64,000 nt of DNA, from contig NZ_CP114036.1 of NCBI RefSeq assembly GCF_026898115.1, positions 8,116,001 to 8,180,000 of the forward strand. Direction: 5' to 3'. Below, piece after piece: positions 16,953 through 25,298 of the stretch (its first letter is position 1; the number at the start of each line of letters is the position of its first letter). The notes under the pieces were generated by a model. The model made no database searches. It saw nothing but the letters and a program-made list of their open reading frames with translations, and was not told where the DNA came from. The stretch comes from Streptomyces sp. S465 (GTDB lineage: Bacteria; Actinomycetota; Actinomycetes; Streptomycetales; Streptomycetaceae). The position numbers and the translations under genes were made by a program.

Positions 16953-19252
16953 CGCCACCCCTCCTCGTCGTTCCGCGTCAGGGGCAGTGCGAGACGGACC
17001 GTGCCCGGTGGCCCGGTGGTCAGGGTGCCGCCGAGCGCCGTGGCCCGCGCCGTCAGCCGCTCCCGTACGACGGGCGCGGCGGCGCGCGGCACACCGGTGG
17101 CGGTGAGCGTCAGCACGTCGTGCGCGGCGTCGAGTTCGAGCACGGCGGGCTCCTCTCCGGCGACCGCGAGCACCGTCTCGGCGACGTGGTAGGCGGCCAG
17201 GTCCACGGCGGTGGGCAGCCGTTCCGGCAGGCGGCCGGCCGGCCGGACCTCGACGTCGCGGCCGGTGGCCCGGCACTGGCGGACGAGCAGGTCGAGCGCC
17301 TGGAGGGTGGGCTGCGGCCGCAGGGCGGGCGCCGTCTCGCCGTCCCGGACCGCGTCGAGCAGGGCGCGCATCGCGGCGAGGGCCTCGCGGGCGCGTTCCG
17401 CGGTGGCGTCGAGGCGGCCCGCCTCCGCCTCGGCGACCATGTCGGTGATGCGGTCCAGCACGGTGGTCTCCAGGCCGACGGTGATCCGGTGGCGCTCGGC
17501 CCAGGCGTCCCGGACGGCCTCCTCGGTCCAGCCGGCGAGGCGTGCGTCCCGCGCGTTCCGGGCGGTCCGCTCCCGTCGCCCGCACAGTGTCCCGCCCCAC
17601 CGGGCGGCGCAGATCACCAGGCAGGCCCCGGCCGTCGCGCCCGCGGCGACCTGCCAGGCGGCGACGGTCGTCCCCCGGCCCAGGACGGCCGCGGTCGCGG
17701 CCACCGCGTGTGCCGCCACGGCCGCGACCGTGCCGAGGTACGCCGGGGTGCGCGGAGCGTCAGCGGCCCGGCAGGTCCGGGCCGCGGTCACCGCGAGCGC
17801 CGCACCAGTGGCGAGCATGCTCAGCGCGGGCGGCAGCAGGACCGGTCCGCCATAGGTTCCCGCGGCCATCGCCACCGGCCAGAGCAGGGCCAGGCCGCAC
17901 AGGACGCCGAGCGCGGTACGGGGCGCCCGGCGCAGCCACAGCAGCGCGACCGCCTGTGCGATGGCCAGCAGCGTGAAGAGCGGCCCGGCCGATATGTGCG
18001 CCCCACTCGGCGCGGTCTCCGGCCGGATGATCAGCGAGGGCAGCAGCGGCTGCCACCACAGGCCGACAGCGGCCGTGAGCTGCGCCAGGCGGTAGGTACG
18101 CGGGACGGTCCGCTCCACCGGCGCGGCACTCCGCCCCGGCAGCACCGCGCGCACCTCCCAGCCGCCGTCCGCCGTCGGGCCGCTGGTCAGCGTGCCGCCC
18201 GCCTCCCGTGCCCGGGACCGCAGGAAACCCTGGCCGCGCCCGGAGCCGAGCCCCGCGCCGTGCGTCGGCGAACCGGCCTCCGGCGCCGCGCTCGTGACGA
18301 CGACCTCGGTGCCGGTGTCGCCGTACCGGCAGCGCACCCGTGTGTGCGCCCCGGGGGCGTGGCGTGCGACGTTGGTCAGCGCCTCGCGGACGATGCCGTA
18401 CGCCGCGTCCGCGACGGCGCCGTCCGGCAGCGGGTCGATCTCGCAGTCCACCCGCTGGTCCAGCCGGCGGAATCCGGCCACCAGCGCCGTCAGCCGTTCC
18501 TCCGGCGAGGGCTGTTCCTCCCGTGCGGGCGCCGGTGCCCGGACCGAGCGCAGTGCCCGGGTGACCTCACGGCCGGAGTCGACCGCGAACCGCAGGGCCT
18601 CCTCGACGAGTTCGGGGCGGCGGTCGCGCAGTCCGAGCGCCGCGCCCGCCGTGACCACCACGGCCGTCAGATGGTGGGCGCTGACATCGTGCAGTTCGCG
18701 CTCCATCCGGCGCCGTTCGACCGCCGGGAGCCGGTGGCGCTCCGCCTCGGCCCGCGCCAGCAGCCGTTCGGCCGTGGCCCTCGCCCGCCGGACCTGCCGG
18801 GCCCGCAGGCCGGCGCCGCACGCGGCCGTATACAGCAGGGCGGTCAGGACGAGGCCGAGACCGTCGGGTGCGCTGAGCCCGTGCAGGCTGACGCCGTACA
18901 TGAGCTGCCAGGCGGCGAGCGTGACCACGCACAGCACCGAGGTGAAGGTGTCGCGCTCGGTCGCCACGGTGCACAGGGCCAGCGCCACGCCCGCTGTGCC
19001 GAGCACCGCGACCGCCCCGGCGGGCAACGGTCCGGCACCCAGCGCACAAGCGGCGACGGCCACGGCGAGCGCGACCACGGGCCGGGTGCGGCGCAGCGCG
19101 AGCGCGGCCGTGGTCACCCCGGCGACCAGCGCCGCCCCGAGAAGGGCGGCCGCGGGCGGCACGGCGCCGCGCACCAGCGCCGCCCCAGGCCACACCACGG
19201 CCTGGACGCAGGTCAGCAGGACCGGTGCCCACCGGTCGTCGGTTCGCTTCAT
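16949..19252 (-). CDS. Double histidine kinase: active NarX-type module fused to a degenerate second one
   Basis: 767 residues, about twice the usual length. Module 1 has six membrane segments (about 10-150), a HisKA_3 helix with phospho-acceptor H188 (ERRRMERELHDV) and an HATPase domain with N-box REALTNVARHA and a G-rich box. Module 2 repeats the plan: membrane segments (about 395-540), a HisKA_3-like helix at 586-610 and an ATPase-like C terminus. Aligning the two helices puts Glu595 where His188 is, and the second ATPase copy lacks the N-box Asn (AYHVAETVLAVAG). The second half therefore looks like a pseudokinase or sensor. Coupled to the response regulator by a 4-nt overlap. Confidence 0.88.
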   Translation of the reverse strand: MKRTDDRWAPVLLTCVQAVVWPGAALVRGAVPPAAALLGAALVAGVTTAALALRRTRPVVALAVAVAACALGAGPLPAGAVAVLGTAGVALALCTVATERDTFTSVLCVVTLAAWQLMYGVSLHGLSAPDGLGLVLTALLYTAACGAGLRARQVRRARATAERLLARAEAERHRLPAVERRRMERELHDVSAHHLTAVVVTAGAALGLRDRRPELVEEALRFAVDSGREVTRALRSVRAPAPAREEQPSPEERLTALVAGFRRLDQRVDCEIDPLPDGAVADAAYGIVREALTNVARHAPGAHTRVRCRYGDTGTEVVVTSAAPEAGSPTHGAGLGSGRGQGFLRSRAREAGGTLTSGPTADGGWEVRAVLPGRSAAPVERTVPRTYRLAQLTAAVGLWWQPLLPSLIIRPETAPSGAHISAGPLFTLLAIAQAVALLWLRRAPRTALGVLCGLALLWPVAMAAGTYGGPVLLPPALSMLATGAALAVTAARTCRAADAPRTPAYLGTVAAVAAHAVAATAAVLGRGTTVAAWQVAAGATAGACLVICAARWGGTLCGRRERTARNARDARLAGWTEEAVRDAWAERHRITVGLETTVLDRITDMVAEAEAGRLDATAERAREALAAMRALLDAVRDGETAPALRPQPTLQALDLLVRQCRATGRDVEVRPAGRLPERLPTAVDLAAYHVAETVLAVAGEEPAVLELDAAHDVLTLTATGVPRAAAPVVRERLTARATALGGTLTTGPPGTVRLALPLTRNDEEGWR

Positions 19253-19290
19253 GATGCGAAGAGTCTAGGAGCGCGTCCCTCCGCCCCGGC

Positions 19291-19350
19291 TCCGGCTGGA
19301 GGCGGAGCCGGATCTCCAACCGGGGTTGCAGACTCTGTCTCCGGTTGGAG
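19291..19350. promoter_or_regulatory. Iterated CCGGYTGGAG element upstream of double kinase
   Basis: Three copies of a 10-mer lie just before the kinase gene: CCGGCTGGAG at 19292-19301, its inverse CTCCAACCGG at 19314-19323, and CCGGTTGGAG at 19341-19350. TCCGGCT/AGCCGGA (19291-19297, 19306-19312) also forms an inverted repeat. Candidate binding region for the partner response regulator. The remainder of the 300-bp intergenic region contains nothing else recognisable. Confidence 0.5.
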
Positions 19351-19552
19351 GCGCTGATCATCCCGCGGCGTGAGGAGCGGACGCCGTCGCGGGCCATAGG
19401 CTCGATCATGTCGATGAGGCGGCCGGCCGACGGTTCTTCACCGCCCGTCCGTGCACTGCCTCGTCGGCTTCGGCACCGCAGCGGCGATCCCGCGGAGGGT
19501 CGATCCCGCGGGGGGTCGATTCCCTTTTCCTGCCTACTTCGGAGGTTCTCCC

Positions 19553-19987
19553 ATGTCCAAGCGCGTTCTGCTGTCCTCGTGCGTCGGTGCGGTCGTCGTC
19601 GGCGGCGGTGTCGTGGCGACGACCGCCTGGGGCGCCACGGCGCCGACCCTGACGAACACCTCGGTCCGCTACGTCGCGCCGTCCGCCGACCGCTCGGGCT
19701 CGCTCACCTTCACCGCGGACGTGCATGACGACTCGGGCGTCGCGGACCTGAAGGTCCTGGCCTGGCCGGCGAGCTCGAAGCTCGACCCCACCGAGAGCGA
19801 ACTGCGGTCCGTGGAGAGCGCCACGTGCCGGAGCCTCACGTCCGGCACGTCCCGCTGCACCTACACGGTCCGGGTGACGCGGGCCGAGGCGACCGAGGGC
19901 ACGTGGTACGTCTCGGCGCTGGCGACGGGCGGGGACGGGAACACGGCGTTCGTGTCCCGCGCCGCCGAGTTCCAGGTCACGCGCTGA
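19553..19987 (+). CDS. Small secreted protein, DUF5707-like
   Basis: 144 residues. A signal peptide (about 1-28, ending TTAWGA) precedes a beta-rich domain with two Cys (ATCRSLTSGTSRCTY) that probably form a disulfide. The layout resembles an Ig-like fold, and the family appears to be the Streptomyces DUF5707 group. Function is unknown. Start ATG 19553 has a perfect GGAGG 7 nt upstream; the reading from 19451 has no ribosome site. It stands alone, divergent from the double kinase and convergent with the Old Yellow Enzyme gene. Confidence 0.75.
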   Translation: MSKRVLLSSCVGAVVVGGGVVATTAWGATAPTLTNTSVRYVAPSADRSGSLTFTADVHDDSGVADLKVLAWPASSKLDPTESELRSVESATCRSLTSGTSRCTYTVRVTRAEATEGTWYVSALATGGDGNTAFVSRAAEFQVTR

Positions 19988-20052
19988 TCGCGCGGGCCCC
20001 TCGGGCACCCCGGCCGCCCGGCGCCCGGTTCCCCTTCACCGGGCAGGAACAG

Positions 20053-20078
20053 CCGCCACCGCCAGGGGACGGTGGCGG
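20053..20078. terminator. Hairpin between DUF5707-like and OYE genes
   Basis: 9-bp perfect stem CCGCCACCG/CGGTGGCGG with an 8-nt loop between convergent genes (stops at 19987 and 20111). Confidence 0.6.
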
Positions 20079-20110
20079 TGTCGCCGACCGCGTGCGCGCT
20101 CACCGCGCGG

Positions 20111-21229
20111 TCAGTACAGGGACTGCACCGCGTCCCGGTTGAAGGGGACGAGTTCACTCAGCCGGCCGGTGAGGACCTTGTCGGCCCACTGCGGGTCGGC
20201 GAGCAGTGCGCGGCCGACCGCGACGAGGTCGAACTCGTCCCGCTCCAGGCGGTCGAGGAGCCGGTCGATGCTCTCCACGGCCGCCTCCGCACCGTTGATG
20301 GAGGCTTTCCGGAAGGCGTCGTCCAGGCCGACCGAACCGACGGTGATGACCGGCTTGCCGGTGAGCTTCTTCGTCCACCCGGCGATGTTCAGGTCCGAGC
20401 CCGTGTCGGGGAACTCCGGCTGCCAGTAGCGGCGTCCGGAGGCGTGGAACGCGTCGACCCCCGCCTCGGCCAGCGGGGTGAGCACGGCTTCCAGTTCCTT
20501 GGGGCTCTCGGCGAGCCGGACCTCGTAGTGATCGCCCTTCCACTGGGAGAACCGGAGGACGACGGGGAAGTCGGGCGCGACCTTCTCGCGGATGGCGGCC
20601 ACCAGGTCGGCGGCGAAGGTGGTCCGCGAGGCCGGGTCGCCCCCGTAGGCGTCGGTGCGCCGGTTGGTGCGTTCCCAGAGGAACTGGTCGATGAGGTAGC
20701 CGTGTGCGCCGTGCAGTTCCACGCCGTCGAAACCGATCCGCTCGGCCTGCCGCGCGGCCTCGGCGAAGGCGCCGATGACGTCGTCGATGTCGGCGCTGGT
20801 CATCGTCCCGCCCGCGCCGGACGTGCCGTCCAGCGCGATCCCGGACGGCCCCAGGGACGGGGCGTCGGGGAACGGCGGCGCTCCGGCGGGCCGCTGTATG
20901 CCCACATGCCACAGCTGGGGCATGATCGCGCCGCCCTGTGCGTGCACGGCGTCGACGACCCGTCCCCAGCCGGCGAGTGGCGCTTCGCCGTGGAACCGGG
21001 GGATGGCGTCGTGGAAACCGGCGGACTTGTGGTCGACGGTGGTGCCCTCGGTGATGATCAGGCCGGTCCCGGCCGCCGCGCGGCGCGCGTAGTAGGCGGC
21101 GACATCCTCACCGGGGATGCCGTCGGGGGAGTGCTGGCGGGTCATGGGCGCCATGACGATGCGGTTCGGCAGCTTGGCCGAACCCAGTGTGAACGGACGG
21201 GACAGTGCCGTGGCCGCGCGAGTGCTCAC
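20111..21229 (-). CDS. Old Yellow Enzyme family NADH:flavin oxidoreductase
   Basis: 372 residues, single TIM barrel with FMN. Motifs: MAPMTR near residue 28, the HGAHGYLIDQFLWERTNRRTDAYGG segment (substrate-binding His pair replaced by the HG/HGYL form), and late VGRALLADPQW for FMN phosphate. Family members reduce activated C=C bonds of enones, nitro-compounds and quinones with NAD(P)H. Start GTG 21229 with AGGAGA upstream. It is divergent from an Rrf2-type regulator, 183 bp apart, a common arrangement for redox- or electrophile-induced OYE genes. Confidence 0.9.
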   Translation of the reverse strand: MSTRAATALSRPFTLGSAKLPNRIVMAPMTRQHSPDGIPGEDVAAYYARRAAAGTGLIITEGTTVDHKSAGFHDAIPRFHGEAPLAGWGRVVDAVHAQGGAIMPQLWHVGIQRPAGAPPFPDAPSLGPSGIALDGTSGAGGTMTSADIDDVIGAFAEAARQAERIGFDGVELHGAHGYLIDQFLWERTNRRTDAYGGDPASRTTFAADLVAAIREKVAPDFPVVLRFSQWKGDHYEVRLAESPKELEAVLTPLAEAGVDAFHASGRRYWQPEFPDTGSDLNIAGWTKKLTGKPVITVGSVGLDDAFRKASINGAEAAVESIDRLLDRLERDEFDLVAVGRALLADPQWADKVLTGRLSELVPFNRDAVQSLY

Positions 21230-21412
21230 TGTTGTTCTCCTGCCGTGACGTATCCGGGGGTGGCCGCTTCCCGGTGTTTCCCCGGGGTTCTAAAATGTGC
21301 ATCTGAAAGATACGCTTTTCCCGGCGTAAACTGCAACTGTATCGATTGCATATGCGGCAGGGGTGGCACGGACCGTCGAGTAAGCTGTGCCGGTCTGCGG
21401 GCGGAGGCGGAG

Positions 21413-21874
21413 GTGGAGACCGTGCTGGACATCCGGTTCTCGCGTGCGCTGTGGCTGATGATGTTCCTCGCAGTGGCCGGCGACAGGGAGGGATCCCCGC
21501 CGCTGAGTTCGGCCCAGTTGGCTCACAAGCTGAACACCAACCCGAGTCTGATCCGCAAACTCCTCGTACCGCTGACCGACGAAGGGCTCGTCGTCTGCGT
21601 CAAGGGCCGTACCGGCGGGGCCAGGCTGGGCCGGCCGGCCGACCGGATCACCCTGGCGGAGATCTATCGCTGCGCCGTCGGCGGCAAGCCCCTGTGGGCC
21701 CCCTCGCCGGAAGCGGAGCCCGTGTGCGAGGTGACCACACACGCCGGTGCGTACTTCGCCGCGCTCACCGCCGAGGCAGAGCAGGCGGTGCTCGCGTCGC
21801 TGGGTGACCGCACGCTCGCGGACAGTGTGCGGGAACTGCGCCGTCTCGACGCGGACCGCGCGCAGCGGGCCTGA
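21413..21874 (+). CDS. Rrf2-family regulator (YwnA-like)
   Basis: 153 residues. The N-terminal winged helix-turn-helix (about 5-75: ALWLMMFLAVAGD ... SSAQLAHKLNTNPSLIRKLLVPLTDEGLV) and the GGARLGRPADRITLAEIYRCAVG wing are typical of Rrf2. The three-Cys iron-sulfur pattern of IscR/NsrR is absent; two Cys at the YRCAVG and PVCEVT positions could respond to thiol stress (inference). Start GTG 21413 follows GGAGGCGGAG; GTG 21422 is possible. Likely represses the divergent OYE gene. Confidence 0.85.
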   Translation: METVLDIRFSRALWLMMFLAVAGDREGSPPLSSAQLAHKLNTNPSLIRKLLVPLTDEGLVVCVKGRTGGARLGRPADRITLAEIYRCAVGGKPLWAPSPEAEPVCEVTTHAGAYFAALTAEAEQAVLASLGDRTLADSVRELRRLDADRAQRA

Positions 21875-21983
21875 ACCGGCGCGGTTCGCCCTCGGCAGTG
21901 AACCAGTGGGCCCCGGCCGGCGTCTTTCCTGTCCCGGGCCTTTTCCGGGCCTTTCTCGCCCTTCCCCCCAGAGAGAGTTCACT

Positions 21984-22277
21984 GTGACTGCCGACGAACG
22001 CCACCGGACAGACGACCAGCACGACGGCTCGAGCTCGTGGTGGTGGGGGATGGGGCCGATGGGGGCGGTCGGCCTCATCGTGTTCGGCATCGCCGCGGCC
22101 GGGTGGTCCGCCCTCGGGATGCCGGGCAGCGCGTCGGACGACGACCGGACGGTCGACTCCTACCAGGCGGCGAGGGTCATCGCCATCGGGATGGTCGTCG
22201 CAGGCACCGCCCTGCTGGGGCGCCTGCGCCACCGCGCCACGCGCACCGACCAGGCGGAGGAGCGGGACGGCCACTGA
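21984..22277 (+). CDS. Small membrane protein of unknown function
   Basis: 97 residues with an acidic, Ser-rich start, a Trp triplet (SSSWWWGMGPMG), two membrane segments (about 22-43 and 64-82) separated by an Asp-rich loop, and an Arg-rich tail. No family recognised. GTG 21984 has GAGAGAG about 8 nt upstream. It stands 110 nt after the Rrf2 gene on the same strand. Confidence 0.5.
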   Translation: MTADERHRTDDQHDGSSSWWWGMGPMGAVGLIVFGIAAAGWSALGMPGSASDDDRTVDSYQAARVIAIGMVVAGTALLGRLRHRATRTDQAEERDGH

Positions 22278-22303
22278 TGGCCGGACGTATCCGTCGCCCC
22301 TGC

Positions 22304-22331
22304 TCTCCGGGCCGGACGGCCGGCCCGGAGA
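22304..22331. terminator. Hairpin between small membrane protein and beta-lactamase genes
   Basis: Perfect 12-bp stem (22304-22315 with 22320-22331) and ACGG loop, between convergent stops at 22277 and 22350. Confidence 0.75.
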
Positions 22332-22349
22332 CCGCTTGGGGCAGACGCG

Positions 22350-23270
22350 CTACGGCAGAGTGTCGGCCACGACGGAGGCCGCGTCCGCGATCAGCTTGTC
22401 GTCGTATTCGGCGTCCTTGTCGCCGCGGTTCGACATGATCGCCACGACGATGGGAGCGCTGTCGGGAGGCCACACCACGGCGATGTCGTTGCGGGCGGCG
22501 TAGGTGCGGCCGGCTCCGGTCTTGTCGCCGACCACCCAGCCCTTGGGCACCCCGGCCCGGATCAGCTTGTCCCCGGTGGTGTTGGTCCGCAGCCACTTCG
22601 CGAGCCGGGCGCGTTCGCCCTTGCCGAGGACATCGCCGAGGACGAACGCGCGCAGGTCCTCGGCCATCGCCCGCGGTGTGCTCGTATCGCGTGTGGAGTC
22701 CGGGGCCCACACGTTCAACTCCGGCTCACGGCGCTCCATGTGGATGACGTCGTCGCCCAGCTTCTCGAGCGTGGCGTCCAGCGCCTTGGGGCCGCCGAGC
22801 GCGTCGAGGAGCAGGTTGGCCGCGGTGTTGTCGCTGTAGCGCACCGCGGCGTCACACAGTGCGCCCAGGGTCATCCCGGTCTTGACGTGTTTCTCGGTCA
22901 CGGGGGCGTAGTCGAGCAGATCGTCCTGGGAATACCTGATCACTCGGTCCAGTCCGCTCAGCGAGTACTTCCGCAAAACGGCGCCGGCGGCCAGCGCCTT
23001 GAACGTGGAGGCGTAGGCGAACCGTTCGCCATCGCGATAGGCCACCTCCCGTCCGGTGCCGGTGTCGATGGCGTAGACCCCCAGCCGCGCGTCGTAGGCG
23101 CGCTCCAGCTTCTTGAACTCGCCGGTGAACGATTTCGCGCCGGCGGATGAGGAACTCGACGCTTTCGGCTTGTCCGGGGACCCGTCCTGGCCACAGGCCG
23201 TCAGTGGGACGAGGAGCGCGAGCGCGGCGAGCGCGCCCAGGGCGGTGTGGCGGGCACGGGTGAAACGCAT
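22350..23270 (-). CDS. blaL: Class A beta-lactamase, lipoprotein
   Basis: 306 residues. The lipobox VPLTAC puts the lipid-anchored Cys at residue 26. The serine beta-lactamase motifs are complete: STFK at 88-91 (Ambler S70), SDN at 146-148, EPELN at 182-186 (general base E166) and KTG at 250-252. It hydrolyses penicillin-type drugs outside the membrane. Start ATG 23270. The next genes, divergent, are a LysR regulator and a cytoplasmic beta-lactamase-like protein, the same order as blaL-blaA-blaB described in Streptomyces cacaoi. The enzyme is therefore probably inducible. Symbol assigned by this synteny. Confidence 0.93.
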   Translation of the reverse strand: MRFTRARHTALGALAALALLVPLTACGQDGSPDKPKASSSSSAGAKSFTGEFKKLERAYDARLGVYAIDTGTGREVAYRDGERFAYASTFKALAAGAVLRKYSLSGLDRVIRYSQDDLLDYAPVTEKHVKTGMTLGALCDAAVRYSDNTAANLLLDALGGPKALDATLEKLGDDVIHMERREPELNVWAPDSTRDTSTPRAMAEDLRAFVLGDVLGKGERARLAKWLRTNTTGDKLIRAGVPKGWVVGDKTGAGRTYAARNDIAVVWPPDSAPIVVAIMSNRGDKDAEYDDKLIADAASVVADTLP

Positions 23271-23439
23271 GGTCGAAAACCTCCGGATGGGTCCCCGTCA
23301 CGCGGGGGCGCGCGGGGACGAGAAGACCAGGCCCCTCGCCGGGGCGTGGTGTCGGGTGTCGTCACTCTCGCCTTCGGGCGCTATGCGGTCCAATACGCTC
23401 GTGCGCCTCTTCATGCGGATCTGGCATAGGGTGCCGGGT

Positions 23440-24342
23440 GTGGATCTGGTGGGAGTGTGCCGGGCGTTCGTCAGCGTGAGCGAGCGCGGAAGTTTTACCG
23501 TGGGAGCGGCCGCTGCCCGGATGTCCCAGTCGGTGGCCAGCCGTCGGGTGGCCGCCCTGGAGGAACGCTTCGGTGAGCAGCTCTTCGAGCGCACCTCGCG
23601 GCGTGCCGTTCTCACCCCCTTCGGGCGGGACATGCTGCCGGTGGCCAGGCAACTCGTGCAGGCGGCCGATGTGCTGCTGCACGAGGCGGAAGCCGCCAAG
23701 CGCAAGCCGTGGCGGCTCGCCGTGCCCGGCATCTGCTCCACGGCCGGTCTCGCCCGCCTGGTCGCCGAGGCACGGGGGCACGGTGTCACGCTCGACCTCC
23801 GTGTCGCGGCGCCGGCGCAGCGCCTGGAGCTCCTCCACGCCCAGCAGGTGCGGGCCGCCCTGCTCGCGGTGCCCGCGGACGAGGCCACCTGGTCCGTGCC
23901 GCTCGGGCTGGCCGGTGTCCAGGAGCCCGGTGTGCGGCGGGTCTACCTCGAGACGCTGCGGGTCGGACGGGCCTGCCCGGGGCCGGCCCGCCGGGTCTGG
24001 ATCCAGCCCGAGGACGACGTTCCGCACATCCGCGACCCGCTGACCCTGCTGCGCGACGCGGTCGGTCTGCGGCCCGCACAGCTCGTGGCCGCGACCGACC
24101 TGACGACCGCCGCCGCCGAAGTCCTCTGCTCCCGCGACCTGTTGCTGTGTTCTCCCGCGCAGGCCGCGGAACTGGCCCTGAAGTGGCGGCCCATCGGTGA
24201 GCTCACGCTCAGCCGGGGGTTCGCCCTCGCCGCCGCCGCGGGCGGCAACCCACAGCACCTCGAAGGGCGTCTGGGCGGCGCCATCGCCCGCTGCCTGGGC
24301 ACGGACACCCAGCCGGACACCACGGAAGGGGCGGAGGCGTGA
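23440..24342 (+). CDS. blaA: LysR-family regulator of beta-lactamase, BlaA-like
   Basis: 300 residues. N-terminal LysR helix-turn-helix (about 1-60: VCRAFVSVSERGSFTVGAAAARMSQSVASRRVAALEERFGEQLFERT) followed by a reduced effector domain. Start GTG 23440 has AGGG about 8 nt upstream; in-frame ATG 23413 and GTG 23431 would add short tails without a ribosome site. The promoter region shared with the beta-lactamase gene has a TATGC (23382-23386)/GCATA (23424-23428) pair and several T-N11-A arrangements, the kind of site BlaA binds in S. cacaoi. Translationally coupled to the next gene. Confidence 0.88.
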   Translation: MDLVGVCRAFVSVSERGSFTVGAAAARMSQSVASRRVAALEERFGEQLFERTSRRAVLTPFGRDMLPVARQLVQAADVLLHEAEAAKRKPWRLAVPGICSTAGLARLVAEARGHGVTLDLRVAAPAQRLELLHAQQVRAALLAVPADEATWSVPLGLAGVQEPGVRRVYLETLRVGRACPGPARRVWIQPEDDVPHIRDPLTLLRDAVGLRPAQLVAATDLTTAAAEVLCSRDLLLCSPAQAAELALKWRPIGELTLSRGFALAAAAGGNPQHLEGRLGGAIARCLGTDTQPDTTEGAEA

Positions 24343-25241
24343 ACACCGAGGCACTGCTGCGCGATCTGCGCGGGCAGTTGCGCGACGGCGGCTTGCACGG
24401 CTGTCTGCTCGTGCGGGATCTCCACACGGGCGACGAGCTGGGCATCGACCCGGACACCCCGCTGCCCTCCGCCTCCCTGGTCAAGATCCCGCTCGCGATG
24501 GCGACGCTGGAGCGCATCCGGCGCGGCGAACTGGACGGGGCGACGATGGTCGAGGTGTCCCCCGGGCGGATCACCGCACCCGGTCCCACCGGACTCAGCC
24601 GGTTCCGCCACCCCGCCCGGGTCGCCATCGACGACCTGCTCTACCTGAGCACCTGTCTGAGTGACGGAACGGCGGCCAACGCGCTGTTCGACCTCACCCC
24701 GCCCGCCCAGGTCGCCGATATGCTCCACGAGCTCGGGCTGCGTGGCATCATCGTCCGGCACGGCATCCGTGAACTGGCCGAAACCCCCGGGCTGCGCTTC
24801 GACGCCGCGCAGCGGCATCTCGCCCACGCCCTCGCCATCGACGCGGGCACCAGCGGCCGCGGCCACCGGGTGCCGCAACTCGACACCACCCGTACCAACA
24901 TCGGCAGCGCGCGGGCCCATGTGGAACTGCTCCAAGCCCTGTGGACCCCCTCGGCGATCCACCCCGAAGTGGCGCGGCGGGTACGCGACCTCATGGCCCA
25001 CAACGTGCTGCGGCACCGGCTCGCCCCCGACTTCAGCTCCGACGCCACCACCTGGTCCTCCAAGACCGGCACCCTGCTCAACCTGCGCCATGAGATCGGC
25101 GTCGTCGAGCACTCCGACGGTCAGGCGTTCGCCATCGCGGTGCTCACCGAGTCACTCGTGCCCGCCGGAACCCAGCCCGGCGCCGAAGCCCTCATGGCGC
25201 AGATCGCCCGCACACTGCGCGACCACCTCCGGCAGCTGTAG
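24339..25241 (+). CDS. blaB: Cytoplasmic serine beta-lactamase-like regulator, BlaB-like
   Basis: 300 residues, beta-lactamase/penicillin-binding fold without a signal peptide. SLVK is at 46-49, SDG at 108-110 and KTG at 242-244. The glutamate-bearing omega loop of class A enzymes (ExxLN) is not found, so real hydrolysis is unlikely. In S. cacaoi the BlaB protein with the same SxxK/SDG/KTG set is needed for induction of the beta-lactamase by BlaA, and this gene has the same position. Start GTG 24339 overlaps the blaA-like stop by 4 nt. It may detect a beta-lactam or cell-wall fragment inside the cell (inference). Confidence 0.87.
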   Translation: MNTEALLRDLRGQLRDGGLHGCLLVRDLHTGDELGIDPDTPLPSASLVKIPLAMATLERIRRGELDGATMVEVSPGRITAPGPTGLSRFRHPARVAIDDLLYLSTCLSDGTAANALFDLTPPAQVADMLHELGLRGIIVRHGIRELAETPGLRFDAAQRHLAHALAIDAGTSGRGHRVPQLDTTRTNIGSARAHVELLQALWTPSAIHPEVARRVRDLMAHNVLRHRLAPDFSSDATTWSSKTGTLLNLRHEIGVVEHSDGQAFAIAVLTESLVPAGTQPGAEALMAQIARTLRDHLRQL

Positions 25242-25262
25242 GGCCACGTCGGGGCGGGAGAG

Positions 25263-25290
25263 GGTGACCAGCCCGGTGCGGCTGGTCACC
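25263..25290. terminator. Hairpin between blaB-like and dienelactone hydrolase genes
   Basis: 11-bp perfect stem GGTGACCAGCC/GGCTGGTCACC with a 6-nt loop, between convergent stops at 25241 and 25299. Confidence 0.78.
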
Positions 25291-25298
25291 GGCCGGGC

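Noticed and set aside
19553..20111. Possible mobile-element boundary near the DUF5707-like gene
   Set aside because: No terminal repeats, integrase or transposase; base composition is the same as around it.
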